Assembly (NCBI GenBank): GCA_037013685.1
Contig: CM072885.1
Span: 62,785,785 to 62,849,784, forward strand
Direction: 5' to 3'
DNA: 64,000 nucleotides
From: Acridotheres tristis
Taxonomy: Eukaryota > Chordata > Aves > Passeriformes > Sturnidae
Shown here: positions 36,763-49,415 of the stretch, piece after piece
Position numbering within the stretch: the first letter of the stretch is position 1
Layout: each line of letters starts with the position of its first letter
Made by a program: the position numbers and the translations under genes
The notes under the pieces: model-generated
What the model saw: the letters and a program-made list of their open reading frames with translations, nothing else
Database searches by the model: none
Told to the model about the DNA's origin: nothing

Positions 36763-38159
36763 GACTTGTAGTGTCAGGGTTTAAGCTACTGATGTTATAA
36801 ATCACTGGACACTGAGCCTGTAATTTAGATCAGTCCCTTGTGCCAGGATCATAGCCCACGCCTCAGCCTGCAGCCACTCAGGGCTGATTCAGGGAGAATG
36901 AACGGATGAATTATTGATCTAAACATTTGTTTACAACAGGAGGACGAGCTTCCCAAGTGGAGAAGCTTTACAGTGTGCCAAGCTGTGCCCTGCCTGTGGG
37001 ATTTGCAGACAAATGTGCAGCAGATGAAAGCCAAGCTGCACCTCCCCAGCCCTGGCTGCTGCCCTGGGTCCATGTCCCTGCTCTCAGCTGTCAGATCCAC
37101 TGCTCAGACCACCCACGCTGGCAGGAAGCACTTGGGGCAGCTCAGCACTGAACCTATCAGCTGGGATTGTTGTCAAGGGCATCAGCTGCAAGAGGCAGCT
37201 CAGCAGATTATTTACCTAATTCTCTAATTTTGAGTTGGGGACTGTGGGAAGGGAAGCAAATTCAGAAGGCCAGAGGAAGATTTTTATTTTTTTTCTCCTG
37301 AGTTCCTCAAAAAGGCAGGGCTACTAGAATGTAAGAAGAGGTATGATATTAACGTAAAGAGAGAAATCTGGCTGCTGTTTCAGAACTTCTATCTTAGTTT
37401 TCACACTGATTTACTCAGGCAACCTCCCTCAGGCATCAGTGGCAATCTGGACTGAAGCAGCTGGAAGAAGGAACTGCAGACGGGGCTTGCTGCAGCCTTT
37501 GGGTTTCCCCATGCAGAAGCAGGCAAATTATGTATCCTAGTGTGAGTGGTCACTACATTCAGCTTTGCCCTGCCAGGATGTTACTTTTGAGGGTGTATGA
37601 CATCCTTAGCTAAGACTCTTGCCTCCAGGTCTACCATTCACTAGGCTGTACCCTAATCACAGGCTGTCCTTGCTTTTTTTTAATCCATATATCCACTCTC
37701 TTTTACTCATTTCTGTCAAAACCTGGAGACTGGCCCCCTCCCCACATGGCAAATCACACATTCTCTTTGCACCTTGTTATGAAGTGAATTATTCCTGTTA
37801 AGGCAGCACTTCTCTCAGGGACAGTGCTTGGAGCAGTCTCAGGATGTGTTTTGCAGCATGATGTGCCACAGGTAAAGGAGTATTTGATGATAACTACTCC
37901 ACTTAAATTTTGGGATGCCCATTTCCAAGCTGCTTTCTTTTTTGTTCTTATTTCTTATTCCAACAATTCTGAAGCCTTAGAGAGACTTCCACCTTCTCAC
38001 TCTCCTACCCCTGCCCTCATTTAAATCATGGTAGGTTCATAGAAATAACAAGATTTACTGGTTATTTTTTAACATCCTCTATTTTCTCATTTGGGAAAGG
38101 TGACTCTGTCTTTGTTCATTGGATTTTGTTTCTGCAAAATATCAGTCCCTCTAGTCCAT

Positions 38160-38384
38160 GCCAACAAATTACATTGGCTGTAAGAAGGAATTTTTTACAA
38201 TGAGGGTGGTGAAACACTGGCACAGGTTGCCCAGAGAGGTGGTGGATGTCCCATCCCTGGAAACATTGCAGGTCAGGTTGGATGAATCTCTGAACAGGAG
38301 GATCCAGTTGAAAATCCTTACTCATTGCACGGGTTTGGACTAGATGACATTTAAATGTCACTTCCAACCCAAACAATCCTATGG
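38160..38384 (+). repeat. CR1 fragment, sense, diverged
   Basis: It shows GGTGGTGAAACACTGGCACA, GGTTGCCCAGAGAGGTGG, GGTCAGGTTGGATGAATCTC and ACTTCCAACCCAAACAATCC, and ends ATCCTATGG. It is related to the CR1 type with the TGTGATTGGATTAGATG-like end. It is sense to ANO2. Confidence 0.88.
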
Positions 38385-40950
38385 ATAATAAAATTAATTT
38401 TTCAGGTAAAAGTCTTTGAAAGTATTTTTTGTTTTGCAGGCCTTGGCTGTCAATGGCACATCTGCACAAAGATTTGATTTGCACCAGTGACATTTCTCAT
38501 GACTGTTTGTTTTGATATTATTAACTAATATTTTCCTGCATTTCTTAGCAGAGACATTCTTAAAACACTTGAGTGATCAGAAAATTTTGTTCAAGAATCC
38601 TGAAACAGAAATTGTCACTGTCAACATGTGTCAAATTTGTCCTTAGCACTTCCTGCTTCCAAAACTGTGCAAAGACTTTTGACCCAGGCCAGTAAACCAT
38701 ACCATGTGCATTCCCAAAATAGGTAGCATGTACAGCAATTCCCTCTTCCACATGGCAGCAAGTTTGCACCATGTGTAACTGGCCTGCAGTGATAGGAGTT
38801 GGCAAGAAATCGATGTTTAGAGTAGCAATAAATATTGCTAATGAAAGAAACTTTATTAAATTGGCTCCAAGAGCAAAATGATGTGCATGAATGTCTGAAA
38901 TTTATACCACTCGTTTTTTGTTGAGAAGAAACTGAAATTAGCAATGATTTTCAGATGCCTATTTCATTTGGTCTTCTCTTCTCTAGCCTAACCACTCTAG
39001 GAGTCCAAGCTTCATGTGGCAATTAATTAAAAACATTTTTTCTCAAGGAGAAGTAATAATAAAAGATTTCTTCATCCAACTTCTGTTTAAAAACAATGGC
39101 ACAAGAAGAAAATGATCAAATCCAATGTCTGTAGCTACTGACTACTATAAGGATTAATCTGAGAGATTTGGAAGAATTTCCCCTAGAGCAGGAAAAGCCA
39201 TCAAAAAGGCAATGTGTGAGGCAGAAAAAGAAGAAAAAAATCACTGAAAAGAAACCTGCATTTTTCTGTAATCCCTATAATGAGGATGGTTTTGAAAATA
39301 ACATTGGTGGTTGTGTGTAGGCTTGTTGCATACATTTATTACAGAAGAGTTATAAATTACACCTTTTCCTTAGTTTTTCAGCCAAGCCTGGCTGTATATC
39401 GAAAAGTTACTTTCTAGGATTTAGAAAGTTACTTAGCATAGAAGCAATTTTTCCACTGTTTACTTCTAGTAACATATGATCCTATGACAAATATTACTGA
39501 TAAAGAAGAAAGAAAAAAAAGCAACAGAATCGTAAATAAATACCTTGTCTTAGGTGAGGCTTTGAGGTAAAAGATACTTGGATTACTCACACTAATGAGT
39601 GTGTAAATCTTGTAGAACCTGAGTGAGCCACACCACGAAGGTTTTGTGCTGGGGCTGATTCTGTATCCTTTACACAGGAGCAGCAGCCACCATCCTCCAG
39701 ATCCATAATTTAAAAGCTTTGATTTGTGCTCCTGGTCATAACTTGGAGGCCAGACCTGGGGGACAGGGTGTGTTGCTGCTGGGGTCTGTTCTGCTCAGGC
39801 CCTGCACAGCTTCTGTGATGAGTGGACTTCTGGGAAGGGCTGTGACCTGAGACACTTCTTTGGGTGCTGTTTGTCCTTCAGAGTTTTTGTCTGGGGCCCC
39901 AGGCTGGACGAGGGGCTGCAGATGTGGCACCAGGTGTTGTGGAACTCAGGGGCTGGCTCTGAGCCCTTGGCCTCTTTCCTGCTCAACCCAGACAGTAAAG
40001 GCACCACGAGTGTGTGGTTTGGGCTTTTTCCCTCATCAGAAGTAGTCTGTGTGTCAGTGATGTGACATCCTGCTTGGATGCCCCAGGAGATGTTTCCCAT
40101 GTCCCTGACTTTCCACCATAGCCAGCCTTCAACTGTTTTATTTCCCAGCTTGTGCCCTGAGCCTGGGGAATGTTCATCTCTCTTTTCTCCAGGCTGGGCT
40201 ACCAGGGGAATAGCAAAACTATGAAACAGGATGGATGGCCAGAAGTCCAGCTCCTGGCACAGGTCTCTTTAGCCTTTCCCCTGTACATGAACACGTAAAC
40301 AGCTCTGTATGGAGACCTTGTGGCAGAAATGTGAAAGCAAAAAGGGTGTTTAAGGGTTGCCATCAAGTTTTCCAGCCAAAAAAAGGATGTCTTGGTGTCA
40401 ACTGTCCTTGATGGAAGAGTGTAAGAGTCCCAAAAGTATTGTAAATATTTCCGGTGTGACGAGACAGGCGTCCTCAGAACTCCAGGATGCTGAGATGAGA
40501 TTCCTTCTGGGATTTGGACAGAGATTCTCTTTGTAATCTATTAAGGTTTGTTTCCAGAAACAATGATCACACTCAACAAATAACCTGTGAATTGCTGAGG
40601 CTGTTCAAAGACTCCTCCATTTAACGATTGTTTGCTAGTTTGTTACACAAGGCTGTTTTAAGTTCAGGGTTTGGCTTTGGGATTGCTTTTTTTGCCTGCA
40701 TTTTGCATCATTTACACTTTCATAAGAAGGAGTTGAGAAGGCTGAAGAGATTTCAAGATGGCCACACAAACACTTCTGGCACAGAGTTTTCTATGAAGAC
40801 ACAACTATCCAGAACTCCTTTGCATACCTTGAACATTTTTTCCATGAACTTGAAAGAAAATTAAACTGCATTTTCCCAGGCAATGAATGAAGGGGCTACA
40901 AACAACATCAAAGAAAATGCGTGTGTGGTTTATTCTTAAACATTGCAAAT

Positions 40951-40985
40951 ACTTTTTTTTTCCTTTTTATTTTTTTTTTTTTTTT
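40951..40985. repeat. Interrupted poly(T) tract ending in an acceptor-like TTTTACAG
   Basis: Two T runs separated by CC and A, ending TTTTTTACAG at about 40990. It looks like a strong polypyrimidine tract with an AG, but no reading frame consistent with ANO2 follows, so I treat it as a simple repeat. Confidence 0.7.
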
Positions 40986-42243
40986 ACAGAATCCTCCCAG
41001 CTGTATTCCTGCTAAATTCACTTAGAACCAAATAAGGGATATTTTGGGGCTATGTATTTTTCTAAGTATTTCACAGTTTTGGGGGGACATAACTTTAACA
41101 TCTGGTTTTATTTCCTTGTTAATTCCTTTTCCTGACTCTGAACATAAAATAGTCAGGAAACTATGATTTCAAGGGTAGGATGTTTGTATGCTTTGAAAAA
41201 GCTCCATCTTAGTGCATACACTTTATCTCAGAACAAAACAATAACAATGAAACTCTAAAGGCCATATAACTGATATACAGAGGTTTTACTTTCATGTGCA
41301 ATTATATTGTTCCTGAGACAAGAAAGGAGAAATATCAGAGGACTTGCAACCTGTATACAAAAAAGAGGGGCATGTGAGAGAAGGTCTTGGGGAAAACTTT
41401 TTAAAGAGTTAGTTGTAGGTTGTTACAACAGAGCCAAGGGAAAATATTTTAAAGTATAGTATTGTGCTGTGTACACAGAATATTGTGCTATTTTCACAGA
41501 AAAGTCAATTCCTCCCTCAGTGAGAGAGAACTTATACAGGGATCTACCGAAAAAGAAGCCACAGTAAATATGGCATTTAAACACACTAATACTTTTTCTA
41601 TGCTAATATTTTTTTAACTCTGAGATGTAGAGCACAGTGAGATTTATTAGCTTAATATATAATTTTTTTGTATATATTTATATAAAATTCACCTTTGTTC
41701 AGATTTAAAGAGGAGTATTTCTAAACTTGGAGGATATCAGTGACAAAAGGAGGGATGAAAGTGCTGCACACCACCACTGGTTCCTGCATCCACAGAGACA
41801 CTTCTGTTCTTGCTTTGCACAGGCTGCCACTAAGTATTTCAAAGGAAGCTGGGAAGAAATAGTGGCACCTTGTAGATTTTCTCCTTTTACTTGATTGTGT
41901 ATAATTTTCCTTGCAGGGAAAAGGACAGGAGAGAAACAGCATGGACTAATCAGTTAATTATGTATAAATGCAGAAAAATAGACTCTGAACCCTTTGTCTT
42001 TTATTAAATTTATTGTTTCCTTTGGCTTGTGCTTGTGCTAGCAACTTGAAACTTTATTGAAAAAATTCATAAAGTATAGTGACAAACTTTTGTCTCTTCA
42101 TAGCCCTACTCTGAGATATTTATTTCGTGGGACCAAACTGGGAAGTGGAATTTTATGGGGTTGGTAATGCACAAAGCTCATCGACAATCTTCTGCTCCCT
42201 TCAGAAGCTGTCAAAAAATGTTGCTTTTTTTCCCCCCCCACAG

Positions 42244-42396
42244 TTATCCAGTTTGGCTTTGTCACACTCTTTGTTGCCTCCTTCCCTCTGGCCCCTGTCT
42301 TTGCTCTTCTCAACAACATCATCGAAGTTCGTCTTGATGCAAAAAAATTTGTTACTGAGCTGAGGAGGCCAGACACAGTGAGAGAAAAAGATATAG
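42244..42396 (+). CDS. ANO2: ANO2 coding exon, helices 7 and 8
   Basis: This 153-nt exon follows a long T/C tract ending CCCCACAG. It encodes residues 233-283 plus the first base of a glycine codon, before donor GTGAGT. It contains [15 protein letters not shown] (helix 7) and [15 protein letters not shown] (helix 8). E260 and D264 align with ANO1 E734 and D738, completing the six-residue calcium site. The end ([15 protein letters not shown]) is a conserved cytoplasmic linker. Only 106 bp separate it from the next exon. Confidence 0.97.
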
Positions 42397-42502
42397 GTGA
42401 GTAATGAAAGAGCATTGCAGTGAAGATAAGACCAAAAATGCAATCAGAAAAAGAAGAAAGTTTATAACGAACCCATTAATAACTTTTTTCTTTCACTTAC
42501 AG
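42397..42502 (+). other. ANO2: Very short ANO2 intron, 106 bp
   Basis: Donor GTGAGT and acceptor TTTCACTTACAG. The middle is A-rich. Its size suggests recognition by intron definition, unlike the kilobase introns around it. Confidence 0.95.
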
Positions 42503-42555
42503 GCATTTGGTATAACATCTTGAGTGGTATTGGAAAGCTTTCAGTGATCATTAAT
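42503..42555 (+). CDS. ANO2: ANO2 coding exon, start of helix 9
   Basis: This 53-nt exon follows TTCACTTACAG and ends with donor GTAAGT. Its first two bases complete glycine 284. Residues 285-301 read I-W-Y-N-I-L-S-G-I-G-K-L-S-V-I-I-N, the conserved I-W-(Y/F)-(N/D)-I-L-x-G-I-G-K motif that opens helix 9. It is the smallest exon seen and is found only by splicing logic. The phase fits both neighbours exactly. Confidence 0.96.
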
Positions 42556-42856
42556 GTAAGTATTTGGTTATACCAGTTTCTAATCATGATCTTGGGAACT
42601 TACACTGTTCCTTCAATATAATTTAAAATTCTTTATAATTTATTGTTTATTATTCTTTATATTTTATTGTCCCTTCAACATAATTTGAAAATGACATCTA
42701 ATTTTCTCAATTGCTCAAATACAATAGAATACAGATATGTTTATTGTGCTATATGTACTCACTAAGTAAAATTTTCCCATATATGCTTTAGGATAAAAAG
42801 CCTCGTGCCCTAAGACTTTAACCCTAAAAGTTTCTAGTGGGTTCTTAACCTACAGA

Positions 42857-42905
42857 TCATAATCTCATAGAACTATTTATGTTGGAAAATACCTTTAAGG
42901 TCATG
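42857..42905 (-). repeat. Short CR1 tail fragment, antisense
   Basis: About 48 bp resembling the reversed CR1 3' end (TCATAGAACTATTTATGTTGG, then ACCTTTAAGGTCATGG). Nothing recognisable of the element lies further in. Confidence 0.65.
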
Positions 42906-43470
42906 GAATAATACCAGAGATATTAAAGATATCAAAGCCCTTTAGAAAGGGAGGTGATTTTCACTACTGAAGGGACAACGTGTGGAGAGGTGTTAAGACA
43001 TTTCTTTGATAAAATAGCTCCCGGTACAAAGCACAGCACTCTAATGCCTCCAGAGGGGCAGTTTTGTTTCACTTGAGTGGATCCTTGTTCACTCACGGCT
43101 CTCCAGTTTCCAGGATTTAAAGTAGGAAGTCTGTGGAACCCTGCACATCCCCATAATCTGTCAGGCACAGATTTCAGCTGTCCAGCACTGAGCTGTGCTG
43201 GAGGAGAAAAACTCTGTAGCCTCTTGTTTTTCTCTGAATACACTTTGCAGATTTATGATCCTTGATTATTTCCTGTGTTGGTCAAACTCTGGAAATGTTT
43301 ATTTCCTGGGGATTCCATTAAAGTATGAGTTAGAGACCTTTACTTGAAAGAAATGCAAATATGTGTATACCTATTTGAAAAAAAAAATATTAAATGCCCA
43401 ATTCTGCTTCTCCATCTGGATAATATTGACACAGAAAATTATTATTTAGCAAAATATAGTTTTAAATCAT

Positions 43471-43948
43471 CATAGGATCACAGAATGGTTGGAGTTGGAT
43501 GGGACATAAAAGACCATCTCATTCCAAGTTCCCTGCCATGGGCAGGGACACCTTCCACTATCCCAGGTTGTTCAGAGCCCATCCAGCCTGGCCTGGAACA
43601 CTGCCAGGGATGGGGCAGCCACAGCTTCTCTGGGAAACCTGTGCCAGGGCCTCAGCACCCTCAGAGGAAATTATTTTTTCCTAATATCCAACATAAACCC
43701 ACCCTGTGTCAGTTTGAAGTTATTGCCCCTTGTCCTGTCACTCCAGGCCCCTGTCAAAAGTCCCTCTCCAGGTCTCTTGGAGTCTCTTCAGGTGCTGGAA
43801 GGGGCTCTAAAGTCTCCTCCCCAAATCCTTCTCTTCTCCAGGCTGAACAATCCCAATTCTCTCAGCCTGTCTCCACAGCACAGGGGCTCCAGCCCTCTGA
43901 CCATCTTCATGGCCTCCTCTGGACCTGCTCCAACAGGAGTGAGTCCAG
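43471..43948 (-). repeat. CR1 retroposon, antisense, well preserved
   Basis: It starts CATAGGATCACAGAATGG and runs through CTGCCATGGGCAGGGACACC to CATCTTCATGGCCTCCTCTG and GGACCTGCTCCAACAGGAG, about 475 bp. It is one of the longest copies here. The open frames across it (161 codons at most) come from the repeat. Confidence 0.93.
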
Positions 43949-44468
43949 AGCAGAATCAAAGGAATTCTGATTGATATAACACAGAGATTTCTGTGACTGG
44001 TTGCCTCCATAATTACAGTTTTATGGGATACCAGTCTCACAAGTTTAATACCAGCATGAGACCCCCCGTGTGAGATGTGAGTCCTGATGCTGAGGGGAAA
44101 AAGGACACTTACACTCAACAGGTTTGGTGTAACTACACCAAAATACAGCCCAAATTATGCCAACTGGGTATTAGGTATTGTTCTACGTTTTTAAAAACTA
44201 GTGATAAACCTCCTAATGGCTCTAGAGATGAAAAGAATTGGAACAATGGACAGTCCATTAATTCCTTTTGCTGCTTCCCTAGCTGAGCCTTCCCTTGGAG
44301 GTTGCTGTGCATTTATGTACAAATATTCTGTACCAATTCTGGCCATATAACTCTCCCTTCACCACCATTCTGAACATGAACATTTTCCTCTGAATTAATT
44401 AACCTGGGGACACAGATTCACAATGCTGTTTTTGTTAGTATGTTTGTTTTTGTTTTTCCATCTCTCAG

Positions 44469-44650
44469 GCTTTTGTCATTGCTGTCACCTCTGATTTCAT
44501 CCCACGCCTTATGTATCAATATGCATACAGCCAGAATGGAACCATGCATGGCTTCATCAATCACACCCTCTCATATTTCAATGTCAGCCAGCTCAAGGCT
44601 GGGACACAGCCAGAAAACTCCCTTTTTGCACAGGAGGTTTCATTCTGCAG
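44469..44650 (+). CDS. ANO2: ANO2 coding exon, helix 9 and glycosylated extracellular loop
   Basis: This 182-nt exon follows CATCTCTCAG and ends two bases into an arginine codon before donor GTAAAG. Residues 302-361 begin [14 protein letters not shown] (helix 9). They continue into the long extracellular loop before helix 10, with three N-glycosylation sequons: N324 (N-G-T), N332 (N-H-T) and N339 (N-V-S). The arrangement N-G-T-x-H-G-F-x-N-H-T-L-S-x-F-N-V-S is typical of ANO1 and ANO2. The segment G-T-Q-P-E-N-S is ANO2-like; ANO1 differs there. C361 is the conserved cysteine before R-(F/Y)-K-D-Y. Confidence 0.97.
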
Positions 44651-46178
44651 GTAAAGTTCTTGTAAGAGCAGCTTGCACAGTCAAGGGAATTTCCTTGGCT
44701 GTTATGTCATTTTTCAAGGTGTGAATTGATAAAATTCACTTACATGGCCACATATTCAGCAATATTCATGTGCCTTTGAAAATGTGGTTTTGGAAGTGCA
44801 GCTTTTAGAGTATTCTCACTGTGTTAGAAGGTCTTTAAAAGGTTTTTTTTTCAGGTCATTAAAAGGCAAAATAAATAATTTAGACAAATTTGATCCAAAG
44901 AAAAAATGCAATCTAACACTTTCTTTACTGAAAGATATAGCTCTAATTAAAAATAATGATTTTTTTAAAAATGGACACTCAGTAATTAGAACCAGGCTTT
45001 CTCTGTTTTTATTAAATTCAGTCCTTACTCACCGAGATATGAGTTTTCAATATATTATGCCCATCTTTAAAACCTGCACCAGTCGCCACCTACATGTCTC
45101 CTATTTCAGATTCATCTTTTCAGATTGGTGAAACAAGGCTCAACTTCCTTCAAAATATGTCCCAAATGCCAGATACTTATGGAATAATTTCAGTTTGCAT
45201 GAGAAATCACTAATGTGTCTCCAGCTTTCAAAGTAATTTTGTATTTTTATAATAATGTGCAGAAATTCAAGGAGCTGGTTTAAGGCATTGTAATCCCTAG
45301 CTGTTCAAAACTGACCTTCTTTGGGTCAGTGTTATATTCGACAGCCTATCTCACCTTCCTTTTTGACTCCCTTGAAATCACCCAGTGATTGGTCTCTGCA
45401 ATGGCAGAAAATAATTATAGAAGTTCCTCTTCCATTTATTCAGGAAAGCCTTCATCTAGAGTGGTTTTCCCTTCCTTGCTTTGATGTGCAATATATTTCA
45501 CACTGATTTTAAGTGGGGAATATATCTTGCCCATCTATAACCCACAAAAATGACACATCCCAGTTTCTTCGCCAGAAGCAGGATAAGCAGGGAGGGAAAT
45601 CTGTCCCTCTCACTCTGGCAGTGCTGTAGGGGTTGCCTTTGGGGGGTACCTACCTTCTCACCTTGACTACAGCACAGGATATCTGAGTGCACTCCTAACT
45701 TTTAAGCAACTTATAAACATGTGAGCTCTGCTATTCCCCATTTCTGCTGCTAGGAGTTGTTTGCTAGCAAAAGATTACCTGCAGAGTGTGCAACATCTCT
45801 GGACTTTCAGATTCGTAAGCCTGTGAAATACTTTTCCACGCTTGGTTCCTATCACTTTTTAATTTTTTATCCCTAAATTTACCAGTGTTTTCCTTCAACA
45901 AGCACCTTGATCCACTCCACTGTGATTTTGCTACTTTCACTATGCTGCTTTTAACCTTGTGTCAGCCACTGGCCTCTGTTTGTAGCTGTTTAAGTGCTGG
46001 TGTGTTTGGAAATATGTGCATTAACAACAGGGATGAAAGGCACTCCTTACATTAATATGGTCATACACAGCCAAATACCCAACAGAACCCAAATACAGGG
46101 AGGAGGGAATCATTCCTGTACAAAAGTGATACAAAAGTGGTCTCTACCTGATGATACCATCAAAGAGACTGAGAAGAA

Positions 46179-46194
46179 GGAAAAAAAAAAAAAA
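46179..46194. repeat. A-rich homopolymer
   Basis: An A15-A16 run in AGGAAAAAAA...AAGTTTG, with no attached retroposon body. Confidence 0.85.
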
Positions 46195-47596
46195 AGTTTG
46201 ACCATGTTTTAGTCTGAGTGAGACAGAACTATGGGAGCAAAACTTGCTATTTTCTCTTCTGTTATCAGGAAAGAATTGGGAAAAGATGTCAGCATCCACA
46301 AGCACTGTTTCTCATTATAATCTGCCTCATTTGAATCTTATCAAAATCTCAGCTTTGGACAGAACTATCACTGTGATAAAGTATGGGGTCTCTAACTTGT
46401 GTCCCAAGAGACAGGCAACCAAACATTACCCCTCAAGCTGGAAATAAAATCTGTATTTCTGTTTCTGGCAAATGCATTGGGAACAAGCTGACCTCTCTTA
46501 TTCTTAGATTTCTGTGACCTCTGGAGATAAATGTGGTTGCAATGAGGCTGCATTTTTCTCCTTACGGGCATTGCCAGAGATTAAGGTATCTTAAAAATAA
46601 CCGTAACGAGCCAGAAACAACTCTGCCACTGGACATACAGAATACATTCTTCAAATATTTAGAGCAGCATTTTCTGCACTGCTGTGAACTCTTTGGCACT
46701 GCTTCCAAATAAAGGTTCCTGTAAAGCTGTTCTGATGCACAGTATTAGTTGTAATTTTACTTTTTTTTTGTCCAGGGGAAAAAAGGCATTTGTATAGCTG
46801 AAGAAAAATTAGATGCAAATCTTGCTAAGATACGGGATATTTTTATTGTTTTTTTCCTTTTAGTCCTTCTAGCCTTGTACAATAATGGAGTACATAAAAA
46901 CCTGCTGGTCACACTGAAAAAAGGAAGCAGCAGATATGGAGTCATTTAAGGGACTTTTCCTTTAACATGGGTCTACTCCAACATTCAGCAACTTTATAAA
47001 GTGTCTTTGAATTTATTTTCTTAATGTCATGATATTCATCTCATCTATTCCTAATGATCAGTGGTGGATGCTAACATTTTTCCCTGACTAATTTTTATAT
47101 ACTCCTGCACTGCTGATTCTGGGATTCTGGATGTTTTCTTCAATTTCTTCTTAAAGACCAGCTGAAGAAAGAAAGGAAACAAATTAGCTTATTTGGAATG
47201 ATTTGAAGTTCCACCTAGTTCCACATAGTTGGACTTTTTTTTTTACCAGTCTTTTTTTTTCCCCCCACACAATAAACTTCTGAAATACATTGATATCTTT
47301 GTCTTAGCTCTGGCTTCAGTTCACATTTGTCCAAGGGTTGTGTGGTTCTCTCCACCCAGCTTCCCTTCCCCTAAAATTCTCTATTTTCAGTCTACATTTT
47401 TCTATTCTTCCTCATAACATTTCTGTGCTCTATTCTTCAACCACGTCGACTACTTCATATTCTTGTCCTTTTTCAATGGAATTGCAGTTTCTTGCTATTT
47501 TGGAAACACAATAGCCTTTGCAGCACTGGCTGGTTGCTGTTCCTACTATATCAGCTGAATTAAATATTTTAAGAGTGAAGCATTGAGGAGGTGAGG

Positions 47597-47722
47597 GAAT
47601 CAGAGAGTCATAGAATATCCTGAGTTGGAAAGGAACCACAAGGATCATCAAATCCTGACCCTGCACAGAAGAACCCAAAAATCACATCTGAGGATATTGT
47701 CCAAATGCTTCTTGAGCTGAAA
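47597..47722 (-). repeat. CR1 fragment, antisense
   Basis: It shows AGAGAGTCATAGAATATCC, TGAGTTGGAAAGGAACCACA and AGGATCATCAAATCC, then TTGTCCAAATGCTTCTTGAG. It is the third-subfamily 3' end, truncated after about 125 bp. Confidence 0.9.
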
Positions 47723-48639
47723 AGATGGTATGTGTAAAAAAGAAACTACCTGTAGAATCTAGGGGTTAGAAAAGGCCCTTTGGAGTCCCATGTGCCAGAA
47801 AGTAATTTAAAAAGGAGGTGGGAAGGAGGCCCAGCTACCTCATCTATAGCTCTGGCAGCATTTTCCTTCACCATAAATCATTTGCTTGTGTTCTGTTGAG
47901 TGTAGGTTCAGGCATCACAAGCAGTGTGATTCCCAGCTGAGCCAGGTGAAATTTCCAAGGGGTCTGATGTCCTACAACACTTACATAGTTTGTGAAGCTC
48001 AGAATGCATTAAATGGAAAACCCACCACAGTTGGTGACCCTTCCAGGTGAACCTGGGCTCCATTTCAAGACTGGGATTGATTTATAGTAGTCAGCAAAGT
48101 CCACAAGAAGCTCAGTGGTTTTGCTTGGCTTTGATGTTCATGCAGATTAAGTTCAAGGGAACTGACTTTGGCCTTTGATGCAGCACTTGTATAGATTTGA
48201 GCAACATGTGGGAGTCCACAATGTCCAGAAAAATACCAAAGGAGGGATCTGGCAGTGCAGCACAAGAATCCTAAGACAGGACCTGTGCATGTGCTGCTGA
48301 ACAAAACCATCCAGGGGCAACCACAGCGCAGGGAGTTCTTCCCTAAATTAACAAAGCCCCCAATTTAAAGTGGATTTCTCCTCCCCTTGGGCTGTATCTC
48401 GTGTCCTTCGTCTCCAGAAGCTGCAGCACAGAATCACATCCAGCATTCCAGACTCAGTTCTTGGGTGTGGGGAGCGGCAGGATGTCGGGGATGTGTGGAT
48501 TGTAAATGTGTAATTTAACATGCAAAACCATGTGGGTAGAACCTGAAGGTAATTTTGGCAAGCGCACCTGCAAACTGAAGCTGACAGATTTTATATATGA
48601 ACCTTCTCCATTATCCCCCAACGGAGGCTTTTGCACAGT

Positions 48640-49415
48640 CTAATGAATCTTACTGTCAGGACGGGTTTTGTGGTATTCAAAACAGATTTTCCCTTTCTTA
48701 ATTTCATCCCATTACTCCTAGTCAAACACTGGGAACAACACTAAATTATCCCTTTCAGTCCTAAGGGCACAATTTGCGCATGGTTATCATGTCCAACTGT
48801 GGCTGTTACTTACCAAAGTGGAGCAATACATGTGCTGCTCTTTAATCTTCCCGATGAGTCAGTCTCCTCAGCCCTTGTACTGTTCTCCTGAACTGCCTTC
48901 AATTTGTCTCTATCTTTTTCTTTGGTTTCCTTTTTTTTTCTTTCTTTCTTTTTTCCTTCATCCCCCTGCTCTGGAATCTGCACAGCTGAATGGCTGAATG
49001 CAGTGTTCCAGGTGTGGATTTACCTGGGCTGTTCAGAGGAAGACTAATTCCCCCCAGCACCATTGTAACTTTTGTTGATACACCCACAAGTCATACACTG
49101 TCCTGCTGCCCTATTTCAAACTTGTGCTAACTTGCTGGCCACTGCAAGCTCCAGGCTATTTCCACTTTCAAACACTATCCCTTCAATGATCCTTCAAGTG
49201 TTTTATTTTTAATTATTTTCCATTTCCCCATATTATTCTCATTGTGCTTCCTCTCTCCAGTTCTTATTGCTTTCTGTGTTTCCTGCTATTTGCAAAACTT
49301 TCCAATTTAGGAGCATCTGTGATTTTTATTAGCCTGTTGTTTACTTCCAAATGATTGATGACAATACTAAAAGCAACAGTCTTTACACCAAACCACTAAG
49401 GCTCTGTTTTATCCT
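48640..49415 (-). repeat. Ancient, strongly diverged CR1/L3-like element, antisense
   Basis: Isolated blocks match old CR1-type LINEs in the right order: TTAATTTCATCCCATTACTC, CTTCAATTTGTCTCTATCTT, GCAGTGTTCCAGGTGTGG, GATACACCCACAAGTCAT, and AAATGATTGATGACAATACT near the left end of the coding part. An internal CT-rich tract (48914-48960) expands it. Divergence is far greater than in the other CR1 copies. The family name is not certain. Confidence 0.6.
48914..48960. repeat. Polypyrimidine CTTT-rich tract
   Basis: A T/C-only stretch with (CTTT)n units, embedded in the ancient CR1 remnant. Confidence 0.85.

Larger units (their letters stand above)
34629..42243 (+). other. ANO2: ANO2 intron, 7.6 kb, largest complete intron
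   Basis: It holds three CR1 copies of three different subfamilies (34885, 36601, 38160) and homopolymers. The 39650-40200 stretch is more GC-rich than its flanks but shows no recognisable element. The right end is a long T/C tract before the helix 7/8 exon. Confidence 0.8.
42556..44468 (+). other. ANO2: ANO2 intron, 1.9 kb
   Basis: One well-preserved CR1 and a short CR1 tail fragment make up about a quarter of it. The rest is unannotated A/T-rich sequence. Confidence 0.85.

Noticed and set aside
40951..41030. Strong acceptor-like poly(T)-ACAG, possible cryptic exon
   Set aside because: The sequence after the AG does not match any missing anoctamin segment; the exons on both sides already join perfectly.
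43485..43970. 161-codon ORF
   Set aside because: Translation of the antisense CR1 copy at 43471-43948; no independent sign of coding.
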